DNA of 64,000 nt from Pseudomonas syringae (GTDB taxonomy: Bacteria; Pseudomonadota; Gammaproteobacteria; Pseudomonadales; Pseudomonadaceae): the NCBI RefSeq assembly GCF_021606685.1, contig NZ_WKCB01000007.1, positions 62,001-126,000 of the forward strand, read 5' to 3'. A program made the translations under genes and the position numbers. The notes under the pieces are model-generated. The model saw nothing but the letters and a program-made list of their open reading frames with translations, made no database searches and had not been told where the DNA came from. Within the stretch, counting starts at the first letter, position 1, and each line of letters opens with the position of its first letter. This document shows, piece by piece, positions 27,851-37,269 of this stretch.

Positions 27851-28744
27851 ATGTTGTTGACCCGCCATCTCGACGCCAACGCCACGCTGGTTTCCCTGAT
27901 TGAGGGGCTTACGCCCCGCGATGGTTTCTCGCCGACCCACCTGCCCGGTGTGCAAGTGCTGCGCGCCAGCTGCGACGTGGCGCGCGGGCCGCAGATCTAC
28001 GAGCCGAGCCTGATGTTCGTGGCCCAAGGCAGCAAGCTTGCGTACCTGGGGCCGCGCACGCTGGAGTACGGCGCCGGGCATTACCTGATCCAGGCCATGC
28101 CGGTGCCGTTCGAGTGCGAGACGTTCGCCATGGCCCCCGGTGCGCCGCTGCTGGGCGTGACCGTCGGGATCGACCGCGTAGTGCTGGGCGAATTGGTGAT
28201 GGCCATGGGCATGCAGGCCGGGCCGCCGCCGACGGCGCAGACCCTGGAGTCGATGAGTTCGGTGGTGCTCGATGACGCCATGCGCGGTTGTGTGGAGCGG
28301 CTGTTGCAGTGCCTGCACGATCCACTGGAAAGCCGGATCATGGGCCCCGCACGCATTCGTGAATTGTTGTTTACCGCGCTGCGTGGGCCACAGGCGGATG
28401 TGCTGCGTGCGTTGGTGGAGCAGCAAGGGCAGTTTTCGCGGATCGCCACGTCGTTGAATCATCTGCATGCCCATTACGCCGAGCCGCTGAATATCGAAAC
28501 GCTGGCCGGTTATGCGCATATGAGCGCGTCGACGTTTCATGAGCACTTCAAGCGCTGCACCTTGTTGTCGCCGGTGCAGTACCTCAAGCGATTGCGGCTG
28601 TTGAAGGCCCAGCAGTTGCTGCTGGTGGACGGCATGGGCGTGGCCCAGGCGGCGCACAGCGTGGGGTACCAGAGTACGTCGCAGTTCAGTCGGGAATATA
28701 AGCGCTACTTTCTGCGTAACCCCGGTGAAGAGCGAGCTGCCTGA
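27851..28744 (+). CDS. AraC family transcriptional regulator
   Basis: The 297-residue protein has an N-terminal cupin-like AraC_N domain (PSLMFVAQGSKLAYLG near 50) and a C-terminal double helix-turn-helix (LAGYAHMSASTFHEHFKR near 222; GVAQAAHSVGYQSTSQFSREYKRYF near 265). ATG 27851 was taken as start because conserved sequence begins at LLTRHLDANATL; an ATG at 27818 would add 11 residues. It is probably an activator of the divergent adh gene. Confidence 0.88.
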   Translation: MLLTRHLDANATLVSLIEGLTPRDGFSPTHLPGVQVLRASCDVARGPQIYEPSLMFVAQGSKLAYLGPRTLEYGAGHYLIQAMPVPFECETFAMAPGAPLLGVTVGIDRVVLGELVMAMGMQAGPPPTAQTLESMSSVVLDDAMRGCVERLLQCLHDPLESRIMGPARIRELLFTALRGPQADVLRALVEQQGQFSRIATSLNHLHAHYAEPLNIETLAGYAHMSASTFHEHFKRCTLLSPVQYLKRLRLLKAQQLLLVDGMGVAQAAHSVGYQSTSQFSREYKRYFLRNPGEERAA

Positions 28745-28768
28745 ATATCCCTGACATAATCAGGTTAA

Positions 28769-28863
28769 AAATGTGGGAGGGGGCTTGCCCCCGATAGCGG
28801 TGGGTCAGCTACAGCTAGGCTGACTGACACACTGCCATCGGGAGCAAGCCCCCTCCCACATTT
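28769..28863. repeat. REPIN
   Basis: AAATGTGGGAGGGGGCTTGC and its complement flank a centre with short inverted repeats (CAGCT..AGGCTG). It lies between the convergent AraC and ETF-QO genes. Confidence 0.9.
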
Positions 28864-28887
28864 GACCGAGTTTCACCCTGAGACAAT

Positions 28888-30552
28888 TTACATATTCGGG
28901 TAAGTCGGCCCACCCGCGCCTTCCGGCGTGACCCACGTGATGTTCTGCGAAGGGTCCTTGATGTCACAGGTCTTGCAGTGCACGCAGTTCTGGGCGTTGA
29001 TCTGGAAGCGCTTCTCGCCGTCTTCCTTGGTGATGACTTCATACACGCCGGCCGGGCAGTAGCGTTGCGCCGGTTCATCGTAGAGCGGCAGGTTGGTGCC
29101 GATCGGGATGCTCGCGTCCTTGAGTTTCAAGTGGCACGGCTGCTCTTCTTCGTGGTTGGTACCGGAGATGAACACCGAACTCAGCTTGTCGAAGCTCAGC
29201 TTGCCGTCGGGTTTCGGGTAATCGATCTTCTTGCTGTCTTTGGCCAGCTTGAGGCAGGCGTAGTCCGGCTTGGTGTCGTGCAGGGTGAACGGCATTTTGC
29301 CGCCGAGGATGTTCTGATCAAACCAGTTGAAGCCGGCGCCGATGATCGGGCCGAACTTGTGCATCGCCGGGCCGAAGTTGCGGCTGGCGAACAGTTCTTC
29401 GTAGAGCCAGCTGGATTTGAAGCTGTCGACGTAAGCCGTCAGTTCATCACCGCCCTCGGATTCGGCGAACAGGCGATCGGCCACGGCGTCGGCGGCGAGC
29501 ATGCCGGACTTCATCGCGGTGTGGCTGCCTTTGATCTTGGCGAAGTTCAGCGTGCCCAGATCGCAACCGATCAGCGCGCCGCCCTTGAAGACCATCTTGG
29601 GCAACGAGTTCAGGCCGCCTTTGCAGATGGCACGGGCGCCGTAGCTGATGCGCTTGCCGCCTTCCAGGTACTGGGCCAGCACCGGGTGGTGCTTGAGGCG
29701 CTGGAACTCATCGAACGGCGACAGGAAGGTGTTGCTGTAGGACAGGTCGACGATCAGGCCCACGACCACCTGGTTGTTTTCCAGGTGATAGAGGAACGAG
29801 CCGCCGGTGTTTTCGGCGCTCATGATGTCCAGCGGCCAGCCGGCGGTGTGTACCACCAGGCCTGGTTGGTGCTTGGCCGGGTCGATCTCCCAGATTTCTT
29901 TCAGGCCAATGCCGTAGTGCTGGGCGTCGGCGTCGCTGTCCAGGTTGAAGCGCTGGATCAGTTGCTTGCCGATGTGCCCGCGGCAGCCTTCGGCGAACAG
30001 CGTGTACTTGCCGCGCAGCTCCATGCCTGGGGTGTACACGCCTTCTTTCGGGTTGCCTTCGCGGTCGACGCCGAGGTCGCCGGTGATGATCCCGCGCACT
30101 ACGCCGTTTTCGTCGAACAGCGCTTCCTGCGCGGCAAAGCCTGGGTAGACTTCCACGCCCAGGTTTTCGGCCTGCTGGGCCAGCCAGCGGCACAGATTGC
30201 CCAGGGAGATAATATAGTTGCCTTCGTTGTGCATGGTCTTGGGCACAAAGAAGTCAGGAACCTTGGTGGAGGCTTCGGGGCTGCGCAGTACATAGATGTC
30301 GTCGCGCACCACCGGGGTGTTGAGCGGGGCGCCGAGCGCTTTCCAGTCCGGGAACAGTTCGTTCAGGGCGCGGGGTTCAAACACCGCACCGGAAAGGATG
30401 TGAGCACCGACTTCGGAGCCTTTCTCGACCACGCAGACGCTGATTTCTTTACCGGCTTCGGCGGCCTTCTGCTTCAGTCGGCAGGCGGCGGACAGGCCCG
30501 CCGGGCCAGCGCCGACGATGACCACGTCGAATTCCATGTATTCGCGTTCCAC
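28888..30552 (-). CDS. Electron transfer flavoprotein-ubiquinone oxidoreductase
   Basis: ETF-QO passes electrons from reduced ETF to the quinone pool at the inner membrane. The 554 residues contain the FAD motif VVIVGAGPAGLSAA near residue 9. The C-terminal 4Fe-4S ligands are RYCPAGVYEV with NCVHCKTCDIKDP near 515-540. Length and motifs match the family. It is divergent from etfBA across 506 bp that contain a PsrA-type site. Confidence 0.97.
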   Translation of the reverse strand: MEREYMEFDVVIVGAGPAGLSAACRLKQKAAEAGKEISVCVVEKGSEVGAHILSGAVFEPRALNELFPDWKALGAPLNTPVVRDDIYVLRSPEASTKVPDFFVPKTMHNEGNYIISLGNLCRWLAQQAENLGVEVYPGFAAQEALFDENGVVRGIITGDLGVDREGNPKEGVYTPGMELRGKYTLFAEGCRGHIGKQLIQRFNLDSDADAQHYGIGLKEIWEIDPAKHQPGLVVHTAGWPLDIMSAENTGGSFLYHLENNQVVVGLIVDLSYSNTFLSPFDEFQRLKHHPVLAQYLEGGKRISYGARAICKGGLNSLPKMVFKGGALIGCDLGTLNFAKIKGSHTAMKSGMLAADAVADRLFAESEGGDELTAYVDSFKSSWLYEELFASRNFGPAMHKFGPIIGAGFNWFDQNILGGKMPFTLHDTKPDYACLKLAKDSKKIDYPKPDGKLSFDKLSSVFISGTNHEEEQPCHLKLKDASIPIGTNLPLYDEPAQRYCPAGVYEVITKEDGEKRFQINAQNCVHCKTCDIKDPSQNITWVTPEGAGGPTYPNM

Positions 30553-30656
30553 AGGCTATCTCCTACTCAAGGCTCAACAGGCTTTTTTTCTAATGGGTGG
30601 AGGTTCGGTGTCGTCTTGCGGCAACGGCAAGACCCACCTTTCTCTCTAGGTGGCGC

Positions 30657-30685
30657 ATTATATATAGACCACTGGCAGCGTCCAA
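30657..30685 (-). promoter_or_regulatory. sigma70 promoter of ETF-QO
   Basis: On the minus strand TTGGAC (30685-30680) and TATAAT (30662-30657) are 17 bp apart, an exact -10 with a moderate -35. It would give a leader of about 100 nt. The PsrA-type box lies just upstream. Confidence 0.6.
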
Positions 30686-30687
30686 TA

Positions 30688-30701
30688 CAAACGTTTGTTT
30701 G
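30688..30701. promoter_or_regulatory. PsrA-type operator between ETF-QO and etfBA
   Basis: CAAACGTTTGTTTG fits the published PsrA motif (G/C)AAAC-N2-4-GTTTG and also contains the perfect palindrome CAAACGTTTG. PsrA is the fatty-acid-responsive TetR regulator of beta-oxidation genes in Pseudomonas. The rest of the 506-bp gap (30702-31058) holds an 8-bp inverted repeat GAATGACC/GGTCATTC (30904-30911, 30955-30962) and presumably the etfBA promoter, which I cannot place exactly. Confidence 0.7.
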
Positions 30702-31058
30702 AATTGCCCGCAGGCTAGGTAAATCAAAGCAACGCGGCTTATGACTGACCATTTTGCCGTATTGACCAGAATAGGCGTTCCGGTCAAGATACGGTCGGTT
30801 TTGCGCTTACCGTAGGCAGACTGAAGGTTTCAAGAGCACGTCCAAAAGCTAGACGGGTGACGCGGGCCAAAACACTGGCGCGCAGTTTACACGCCGCGAT
30901 AAAGAATGACCTCTCAGTCACCACTGACGAACGGTCATCATTTCCCGTGAGCAAGGTCATTCGCCGCCGTTTTTGGAGGTGCCCTTGTGTGCCGATGAGC
31001 ATCAACCGCCAGGTTCGCCTAGGCGACTTTCTTTTCACCGGAGAGTAACGAGGAATCC

Positions 31059-31808
31059 ATGAAGGTTCTTGTAGCTGTCAAACGCGTTGTCGATTACAAC
31101 GTGAAAGTTCGCGTCAAGGCGGACAATTCCGGCGTCGATCTTGCTAACGTCAAGATGTCGATGAACCCTTTCTGTGAAATCGCTGTGGAAGAAGCCGTAC
31201 GCCTGAAAGAAAAAGGCGTAGCGACTGAAATCGTCGTGGTTTCCATCGGCCCTACCACTGCTCAAGAGCAGCTGCGTACCGCCCTGGCACTGGGTGCCGA
31301 CCGCGCCATCCTGGTTGAGTCGGCTGAAGAGCTGACTTCCTTGGCCGTGGCCAAGTTGCTCAAAGCCGTTGTCGACAAGGAACAGCCTCAGCTGGTGATC
31401 CTCGGCAAACAAGCCATCGACAGCGACAACAACCAGACTGGCCAGATGCTGGCTGCGCTGACCGGTTACGGCCAGGGCACTTTTGCTTCCAAAGTCGAAG
31501 TGAGCGGCGACAGCGTAGCTGTGACCCGTGAAATCGACGGCGGCGCACAAACCGTTTCGTTGAAACTGCCGGCCATCGTCACCACCGACCTGCGTTTGAA
31601 CGAGCCGCGCTACGCGTCCCTGCCAAACATCATGAAAGCCAAGAAGAAGCCGCTTGAGTCGTTGACTCCAGAAGCTTTGGGCGTTTCCACCGCCTCCACC
31701 AACAAGACCGTCAAGGTTGAAGCACCGGCTGCACGCAGCGCGGGCATCAAGGTCAAGTCGGTGGCTGAACTGGTTGAGAAACTGAAAAACGAAGCGAAGG
31801 TGATCTGA
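31059..31808 (+). CDS. etfB: Electron transfer flavoprotein subunit beta
   Basis: The 249-residue EtfB starts [20 protein letters not shown] and has [17 protein letters not shown] near residue 123, the AMP-binding region. [20 protein letters not shown] near 190 is the recognition-loop signature. It accepts electrons from acyl-CoA dehydrogenases together with EtfA. The gap to etfA is 2 bp. The ribosome site ACGAGGAATCC precedes the ATG. Confidence 0.98.
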   Translation: MKVLVAVKRVVDYNVKVRVKADNSGVDLANVKMSMNPFCEIAVEEAVRLKEKGVATEIVVVSIGPTTAQEQLRTALALGADRAILVESAEELTSLAVAKLLKAVVDKEQPQLVILGKQAIDSDNNQTGQMLAALTGYGQGTFASKVEVSGDSVAVTREIDGGAQTVSLKLPAIVTTDLRLNEPRYASLPNIMKAKKKPLESLTPEALGVSTASTNKTVKVEAPAARSAGIKVKSVAELVEKLKNEAKVI

Positions 31809-31810
31809 TC

Positions 31811-32740
31811 ATGGCTATCCTCGTAATCGCCGAACACGACAACAAGGCGCTGGCCCCGGCCACCCTCAACACCGTGGCGGCTGCCGCTAAAATCGGTGGC
31901 GACATTCACGTGCTGGTAGCCGGTCAAGGCGCTGGCGCCGTGGCTGAAGCCGCTGCGAAAATCGCTGGCGTGAGCAAAGTCCTGAACGCTGATAACGCCG
32001 CCTACGCGCATCAGCTGCCGGAAAACGTAGCTCCGCTCGTTGCAGAGCTGGGCGCTGGCTACAGCCACATCCTGGCTGCCGCAACCTCCAACGGCAAAAA
32101 CATCCTGCCACGCGTTGCCGCGCAGCTGGACGTTGACCAGATCTCCGAGATCGTTTCGGTAGAAAGCGCCGACACCTTCAAGCGTCCGATCTACGCCGGT
32201 AACGCCATTGCCACCGTGCAATCGACCGCCGCGATCAAAGTGATCACCGTGCGTGCCACCGGTTTCGACCCGGTTGCTGCTGAAGGTGGCTCGGCTGCCG
32301 TTGAAGCCGTCGCTGCTGCCCACGACGCTGGCACCTCCAGCTTTGTTGGCGAAGAGCTGGCCAAGTCGGACCGCCCTGAGCTGACCGCTGCCAAGATCGT
32401 CGTTTCCGGCGGCCGTGGCATGCAGAACGGTGACAACTTCAAGCACCTGTACGCCCTGGCCGACAAGCTCGGCGCTGCGGTCGGCGCGTCCCGCGCGGCT
32501 GTCGACGCAGGTTTCGTACCCAACGACATGCAGGTCGGCCAGACCGGCAAAATCGTTGCGCCACAGCTGTACATCGCGGTCGGTATCTCCGGCGCGATCC
32601 AGCACTTGGCCGGTATGAAAGACTCCAAAGTGATCGTCGCGATCAACAAGGACGAAGAAGCACCGATCTTCCAGGTGGCTGATTACGGCCTGGTTGCGGA
32701 CTTGTTCGAAGCCGTACCTGAGTTGGAGAAGCTGGTCTAA
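31811..32740 (+). CDS. etfA: Electron transfer flavoprotein subunit alpha
   Basis: This 309-residue EtfA has the FAD-binding domain at the C-terminus: [14 protein letters not shown] near 195, [15 protein letters not shown] near 223, [20 protein letters not shown] near 240 and [18 protein letters not shown] near 275. It forms the heterodimer with EtfB and donates electrons to ETF-QO, encoded divergently. A strong terminator follows. Confidence 0.98.
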   Translation: MAILVIAEHDNKALAPATLNTVAAAAKIGGDIHVLVAGQGAGAVAEAAAKIAGVSKVLNADNAAYAHQLPENVAPLVAELGAGYSHILAAATSNGKNILPRVAAQLDVDQISEIVSVESADTFKRPIYAGNAIATVQSTAAIKVITVRATGFDPVAAEGGSAAVEAVAAAHDAGTSSFVGEELAKSDRPELTAAKIVVSGGRGMQNGDNFKHLYALADKLGAAVGASRAAVDAGFVPNDMQVGQTGKIVAPQLYIAVGISGAIQHLAGMKDSKVIVAINKDEEAPIFQVADYGLVADLFEAVPELEKLV

Positions 32741-32762
32741 TCCAGTCGCTTCACTTATAAAG

Positions 32763-32791
32763 AGCCCGGTCTTATGACCGGGCTTTTTTTT
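32763..32791 (+). terminator. Rho-independent terminator after etfA
   Basis: AGCCCGGTC (32763-32771), loop TTAT, GACCGGGCT (32776-32784), then a run of eight T. It ends the etfBA transcript. Confidence 0.93.
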
Positions 32792-32812
32792 GACTTGCTG
32801 GAGAGCTTTGCC

Positions 32813-33628
32813 ATGCAATTGCGTCCCTGGACATTACTGCTGGGCCTTACGTTGCTGCCGAGCCTGGCGCTCGCCGCGGGCAAATGTGATCGTCTGGTGA
32901 TCACCGGCAGCCCGGATGCACCGCCGTTGCTCTGGCGCGACCCCCAGGACCCCACGCACCTGATCGGCGCCACCGCTGATGTGTTGCAACAAGTGGCCAA
33001 GGACCTCGGCCTGACAATCGACCTGCTCTATGGCGGCAAGCGCTCCCTGGCCCTGGACGAAGTGCGCAGCGGGCGCATGGACATTCTCGCCGACGCGCCG
33101 CTGAACCTGGGCGAGCTGGAAACCCTCGACTACATCCACCCGGCGCTGGTGCAGACCGACTACCTGGTGTGGACGCGCAAGGACTCCGCGCTGGCCTATG
33201 CCACCGCTGCCGACCTGCACGGTTTCAAGGGCGCCGTCTCGGAACGCGCCCGGCTGAGTCGCGAGTTTGAAAGCCTCGCCGCCCAGCAACTGACCCTGCA
33301 ACGCTTCCCGACCTTGACGCCGGCCTTCCAGAAACTGCTGCTGGGGGAGGTGGACTACGTGCTGGCCGGACGTTACTCCGGCATGGCCATGGCCCAGTCG
33401 TTGGGCATGAGCAACGACTTGGTCGCGCGCGATACGCCCATCGATCAACCCGGCCTGTACCTGGCGATTTCCCACAACTCGGCCTGCAATGATCCGTGGT
33501 TGCGCGGACAGCTCGCCAAAAAGATGACAGAATTGCCCGCGTCCGGTGTGACGGAAGCCGCGCTGCAGCGCAATCTCGAGCGTTGGAAAGCGCAATTGCA
33601 ACAGCCCGTCGGCACCCCAACAAAGTAG
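32813..33628 (+). CDS. Periplasmic solute-binding protein (family 3-like)
   Basis: The 271-residue protein has a Sec signal ending SLALAAG and a type 3 solute-binding fold (SPDAPPLLWRD near 33; RSGRMDILADAPL near 84; DYVLAGRYSGMAMAQ near 180). No permease or ATPase gene is beside it, so it may work with a distant transporter or act as a periplasmic sensor domain. Two lipoprotein genes follow at 9 bp, suggesting one transcript. Its ligand is unknown. Confidence 0.85.
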   Translation: MQLRPWTLLLGLTLLPSLALAAGKCDRLVITGSPDAPPLLWRDPQDPTHLIGATADVLQQVAKDLGLTIDLLYGGKRSLALDEVRSGRMDILADAPLNLGELETLDYIHPALVQTDYLVWTRKDSALAYATAADLHGFKGAVSERARLSREFESLAAQQLTLQRFPTLTPAFQKLLLGEVDYVLAGRYSGMAMAQSLGMSNDLVARDTPIDQPGLYLAISHNSACNDPWLRGQLAKKMTELPASGVTEAALQRNLERWKAQLQQPVGTPTK

Positions 33629-33637
33629 GGATTTTCA

Positions 33638-34000
33638 GTGACTCTTCGACCTCTTTTCGCGGCCCTCGCCGTTGTCGCTCTGGCGGGATGTGCAGCTGAT
33701 CCTGCGCCGAATGAACAAATACGCCTCACCCAGCAAGCCTTGGAACAAGCCAGCGCCGTGGGTGCCAGCGCCGACGAATCCGCCGAATTGAAGCTGGCTG
33801 AAGATAAATTCGCCCAGGCCAGGGCCGACATGGCCGACCAATCCTATAAAGATGCGCGCATGCAGGCTGAACAAGCCGAGCTGGATGCGCGCCTGGCCGA
33901 GGCCAAAGTGCTGACCCACAAGAGCCAGGAACAACTGAACGTGCTCAACACCCGCATCACGCGCCTGCGCAAGCAATTGCAGTTGGGGGAGGCCCAATGA
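33638..34000 (+). CDS. DUF4398 lipoprotein
   Basis: The 120-residue protein has a lipobox (VVALAGC, Cys at 18) and a long helical, probably coiled-coil, domain rich in Ala, Glu, Gln and Leu, characteristic of DUF4398. The start is GTG at 33638. Its stop overlaps the start of the OmpA-like gene (ATGA). The two are probably partners in the outer membrane. Confidence 0.88.
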   Translation: MTLRPLFAALAVVALAGCAADPAPNEQIRLTQQALEQASAVGASADESAELKLAEDKFAQARADMADQSYKDARMQAEQAELDARLAEAKVLTHKSQEQLNVLNTRITRLRKQLQLGEAQ

Positions 34001-34812
34001 ACCCGATGATCCGTGGCGTGAGCTGTGCGGTGCTGTTGGGTAGCGCAGTGCTGGGCGGTTGTGCCAGCCACCCGAGTGGCGAACAGGCTTTGCAACAGGC
34101 CGGCAGCGACTTCCAGAAGGTCAAGGAAGACGCGAATGTGCTGCGCATCGCCCCCAAGGATGTGATTCGCGCCGGTGAATCGCTGGCCCGTGCCGATCGC
34201 CTGTCCAGTTACTGGGGCAGCGGGGCGGACGTGGCGCACTACGCCTACCTGAGCCAGCGTTACAGTGCCATCGCCCGCGAGCATACCGATCAGGCGCTCA
34301 ACGAAGAGCGCGGCGCCAAGCTCGAACTGGAGCGCCAGCGCCTGCAACTGGCCCTGCGTGAAAGCAAGCTGATCAGCGTACAGCAGCAGGGCAAATGGCT
34401 CGAAGAACAAATCGCCAGCCTGGCCACCACCCAGACCGACCGTGGCCTGGTGATGACCCTGGGTGATGTGCTGTTCGACACCGGTGACGCCGAGCTGAAA
34501 AATTCGGCCAACCGCACGGTGCTGAAAATCGTGCAGTTCCTGCAACTGAACCCCAAACGCGTGGTGCGTATCGAGGGCTACGCCGACAATACCGGCGGCG
34601 AGCAGGAAAACCTCAAACTGTCCCGCGACCGTGCGCAGTCGGTGGCCAATGTGCTGGTAGACCTGGGCATCGACGAAAAACGCATCCAGGTCGAAGGCTA
34701 TGGCGACCAGTATCCGGTGGAAGCCAATGCTTCGGAGCGCGGCAGGGCGCAGAACCGTCGCGTGGAGATCGTGTTCTCCGACGCGAAGGGCCAACTGGGC
34801 GCCGCTCGCTAA
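33997..34812 (+). CDS. DUF4398/OmpA-domain lipoprotein
   Basis: The 271-residue protein has lipobox LGGC (Cys near 22), a helical DUF4398-like middle segment, and a C-terminal OmpA peptidoglycan-binding domain. The latter has TLGDVLFDTGDAELK near 152, RVVRIEGYADNTGG near 187, LSRDRAQSVANVL and GYGDQYPVEANASERGRAQNRRVEI near 232. It would tether the outer membrane to the cell wall. It is translationally coupled to the preceding lipoprotein. Confidence 0.92.
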   Translation: MNPMIRGVSCAVLLGSAVLGGCASHPSGEQALQQAGSDFQKVKEDANVLRIAPKDVIRAGESLARADRLSSYWGSGADVAHYAYLSQRYSAIAREHTDQALNEERGAKLELERQRLQLALRESKLISVQQQGKWLEEQIASLATTQTDRGLVMTLGDVLFDTGDAELKNSANRTVLKIVQFLQLNPKRVVRIEGYADNTGGEQENLKLSRDRAQSVANVLVDLGIDEKRIQVEGYGDQYPVEANASERGRAQNRRVEIVFSDAKGQLGAAR

Positions 34813-34829
34813 CAGGCTGGCACTGATCA

Positions 34830-34924
34830 AAATGTGGGAGGGGGCTTGCCCCGATGAGGGAGTGTCAGTCACCAAAGAGGTTGACTGACCCACCGCCATC
34901 GGGGGCAAGCCCCCTCCCACATTT
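34830..34924. repeat. REPIN
   Basis: AAATGTGGGAGGGGGCTTGC at one end and its complement at the other; the left arm has lost two bases (CCCCGATGAG). Confidence 0.88.
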
Positions 34925-34962
34925 GTTTCTGTTCACATCTGGAAATTCAGTTACCCACCCCT

Positions 34963-35032
34963 ACAGTTTTTACTGTCACTCCCGCGCGCGCTCGACTATT
35001 GTGGCAACTGTCCCCGTACACTTCCAAACTGT
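34963..35032. promoter_or_regulatory. ACTGT repeats upstream of the mocR gene
   Basis: ACAGTTTTTACTGT is an inverted pair at 34963-34976, and AACTGT occurs again as a direct repeat at 35006 and 35027, 21 bp or two helix turns apart. MocR regulators often bind direct repeats, so this may be an autoregulatory site. Confidence 0.4.
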
Positions 35033-35084
35033 GCCGGTATGTTTCACACAAAAATAAAATACCCGTGAAATCGAGTGCTGCGTC

Positions 35085-36524
35085 ATGACCAATCTGTTGC
35101 TTTACCAACGTATCGCCCAGCAACTGGCTGAGGATATCCGGCGCGGTGTCTATCAACCGGGTGAGCGCGTGCCTTCGGTGCGCAAGATGAGCTCGCAGCT
35201 CAACGTCAGCCACGCCACGGTGTTACAGGCCTACGCCAACCTGGAAGACCAGGGGCTGATCCGGGCGCGGCCGCAATCGGGCTACTACGTGCACCAGACC
35301 CCGGCGCTGACCGCGCCGACGCCGGACATCGCGCGGGTCGAGCGCCCCGGGTTGGTCACCCGCAGCAGCATCATTCAACAGGTATTGGGCGAATCGCGCC
35401 GTGAAGGCGTGTTCCCGTTGGGCGCCGCCGTGCCGAGCGTCGACTACCTGCCGGTGCGCGCGCTGCACCAGCAGTTGGCCAAGGTCACGCGCTTTCAAAG
35501 CCCGCGCGCATTCAGCTACATGTTCAGCCCGGGGTTCGAGCCGCTGCGCCGCCAAGTGGCGATCCGCATGCGCGATGCGGGTGTGGTGGTGGACCCCTCC
35601 GAAGTGGTGATCACCCACGGTTGCGTCGATGCGTTACAGATGTCGTTGCGGGTGCTGACGCGCCCAGGCGACCTGATCGCCGCCGAATCACCGACCTATT
35701 ACGGCTTGCTGCAGTTGGCCGACCTGCTGGGCCTCAAGGTCATCGAGATCCCCAGCGACCCGGCGACCGGCATGAGCCTGGAGGCCCTGCAACTGGCGGC
35801 CAACCAATGGTCGATCAAGGCCCTGGTGCTGACCACACGCCTGAGCAACCCCTTGGGCGGCACCATGCCCGAGGAGCGGCAGAAACAGTTACTGCGGCTG
35901 GCCTCGGATTTCGATATCCAGATTGTCGAGGACGATATCTACGGCGAGCTGATGTTCGAAGTGGGCCGCACCAAGGCGCTTAAAGCCTACGACCGCCTGG
36001 ACCGTGTCATCTATTGCTCAAGCTTCTCCAAAACCTTGTCTCCGGGCGTGCGGATCGGCTGGATGATCGCTGGCAAATACCAGCAGGAAATCCAGCGCCT
36101 GCAGATGTTCAGCACCCATTCGGCGTGCAGCGTGACCCAAATGGGCGTGGCAGCGTATCTGGAGAACGGTGGCTATGATCGGCACCTGCGCTACATTCGC
36201 CAGGAATACCGCAAGAACCTCAGCGCCTTCCAACTGGCGGTGCAGCAATATTTCCCCGAAGGCACCCAGATGACCCGACCGACGGGCGGTTTTATCCTGT
36301 GGGTCAGTTTGCCGGGCCGGGTCAATACTCAGGAGCTGCACGTGCGTGCCCTGCAACAGGGCATCAGTATTGCGCCGGGGTTGATCTTCAGTAACACCGA
36401 GCAGTTCAACCACTGCATCCGCCTCAACTGCGGCACGCCGTGGAACCGCGAGGCAGAGCGCGCGCTGATGACCTTGGGGATGCTGGCCAGCCAGTTATGC
36501 CAGGAGACGGCGGCCGGCTTTTGA
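35085..36524 (+). CDS. MocR family (GntR-aminotransferase fusion) regulator
   Basis: The protein has 479 residues. Residues 1-75 form a GntR winged helix (LAEDIRRGVYQPGERVPSVRK, LNVSHATVLQAYANLEDQGLI). The rest is a PLP fold-type I aminotransferase domain with the cofactor Lys in SSFSKTLSPGVRIGW near 313 and TGGFILWVSLPG near 403. Such proteins sense PLP or amino-acid adducts and act as transcription factors; the target here is not evident from neighbours. Confidence 0.94.
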   Translation: MTNLLLYQRIAQQLAEDIRRGVYQPGERVPSVRKMSSQLNVSHATVLQAYANLEDQGLIRARPQSGYYVHQTPALTAPTPDIARVERPGLVTRSSIIQQVLGESRREGVFPLGAAVPSVDYLPVRALHQQLAKVTRFQSPRAFSYMFSPGFEPLRRQVAIRMRDAGVVVDPSEVVITHGCVDALQMSLRVLTRPGDLIAAESPTYYGLLQLADLLGLKVIEIPSDPATGMSLEALQLAANQWSIKALVLTTRLSNPLGGTMPEERQKQLLRLASDFDIQIVEDDIYGELMFEVGRTKALKAYDRLDRVIYCSSFSKTLSPGVRIGWMIAGKYQQEIQRLQMFSTHSACSVTQMGVAAYLENGGYDRHLRYIRQEYRKNLSAFQLAVQQYFPEGTQMTRPTGGFILWVSLPGRVNTQELHVRALQQGISIAPGLIFSNTEQFNHCIRLNCGTPWNREAERALMTLGMLASQLCQETAAGF

Positions 36525-36628
36525 GGCTCACAAGGGGGACAGTTCCGATAGCTGGCTAATCACCACGCTTGTCATGCCGTGCACAACAAGCGAGCATATG
36601 GCCTTCTGCCGTTAATGCTGTTGGCGAT

Positions 36629-37108
36629 ATGACTTCGATTGTTCGTGCTGCTTTGGTGATTGGCCTGTTAAGCCTGTGTAACGTCAGCACTGTGCTGGCG
36701 GCAACGCCTGTGACTGGCAGCAAGCCTGCGGCCAGCGCAGCGCAGAAGGCCCCGGCAAAAAAACCGGCTACGGCCCAAAAAGCCCCGGTCGCCAAGAAAA
36801 AAGCCGCCACGGCGAAAAAACGCACCCCCTCCAAGTCAGCGCAGGAGGTGGCACAAACCCAATTGCCACCGGCACAGTTGGATCTGTCCCTGCCTTCGGA
36901 CATGGTCCGGCACTTGCAACCGTTGGGCACAGCCCCCAAGCCCAAGAGCGTGCCGCTGCTGCCACCGATGTTTGGTGAGAAGCCCACCGACAACAGCGCG
37001 TTCCAGATCAACGGCCGCTTGCTCAGCAATGAAATGAAGCTGCAGCTGCGCAATGAAGAGCGCCGTGACGTGGAAGGCGCCGCGTTGGAATTCGAGTTCA
37101 AGCAGTAA
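36629..37108 (+). CDS. Secreted Lys/Ala/Pro-rich hypothetical protein
   Basis: The 159-residue protein has a signal sequence (ALVIGLLSLCNVSTVLA), then a Lys/Ala/Pro-rich repeat (KAPAKKPATAQKAPVAKKKA, residues 43-62) and a conserved C-terminal part with SLPSDMVRHLQPLG. Relatives are often annotated translation initiation factor 2 only because of the low-complexity part; no GTPase motif exists here. ATG 36629 places the signal peptide at the N-terminus. Function unknown. Confidence 0.75.
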   Translation: MTSIVRAALVIGLLSLCNVSTVLAATPVTGSKPAASAAQKAPAKKPATAQKAPVAKKKAATAKKRTPSKSAQEVAQTQLPPAQLDLSLPSDMVRHLQPLGTAPKPKSVPLLPPMFGEKPTDNSAFQINGRLLSNEMKLQLRNEERRDVEGAALEFEFKQ

Positions 37109-37269
37109 ACCTTTCTGTAGGTGTGACGCCGTTGCTCGACCATCTGTCGCAGACTGGTCAGTCACGTTTGTTTTGTGCGAAAAACCCCTGTTAGACCATT
37201 TTAAAACGGCTGTTTAAGGGCGTACTCTAGCCCGGCCATCCACATTGAGTCGTCGAGGACCTGCTGGTC

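Noticed and set aside
28978..30702. Open frame of 574 codons antisense to ETF-QO
   Set aside because: Same length as the true gene and only Val/Ala/Gly-rich repeats; no domain.
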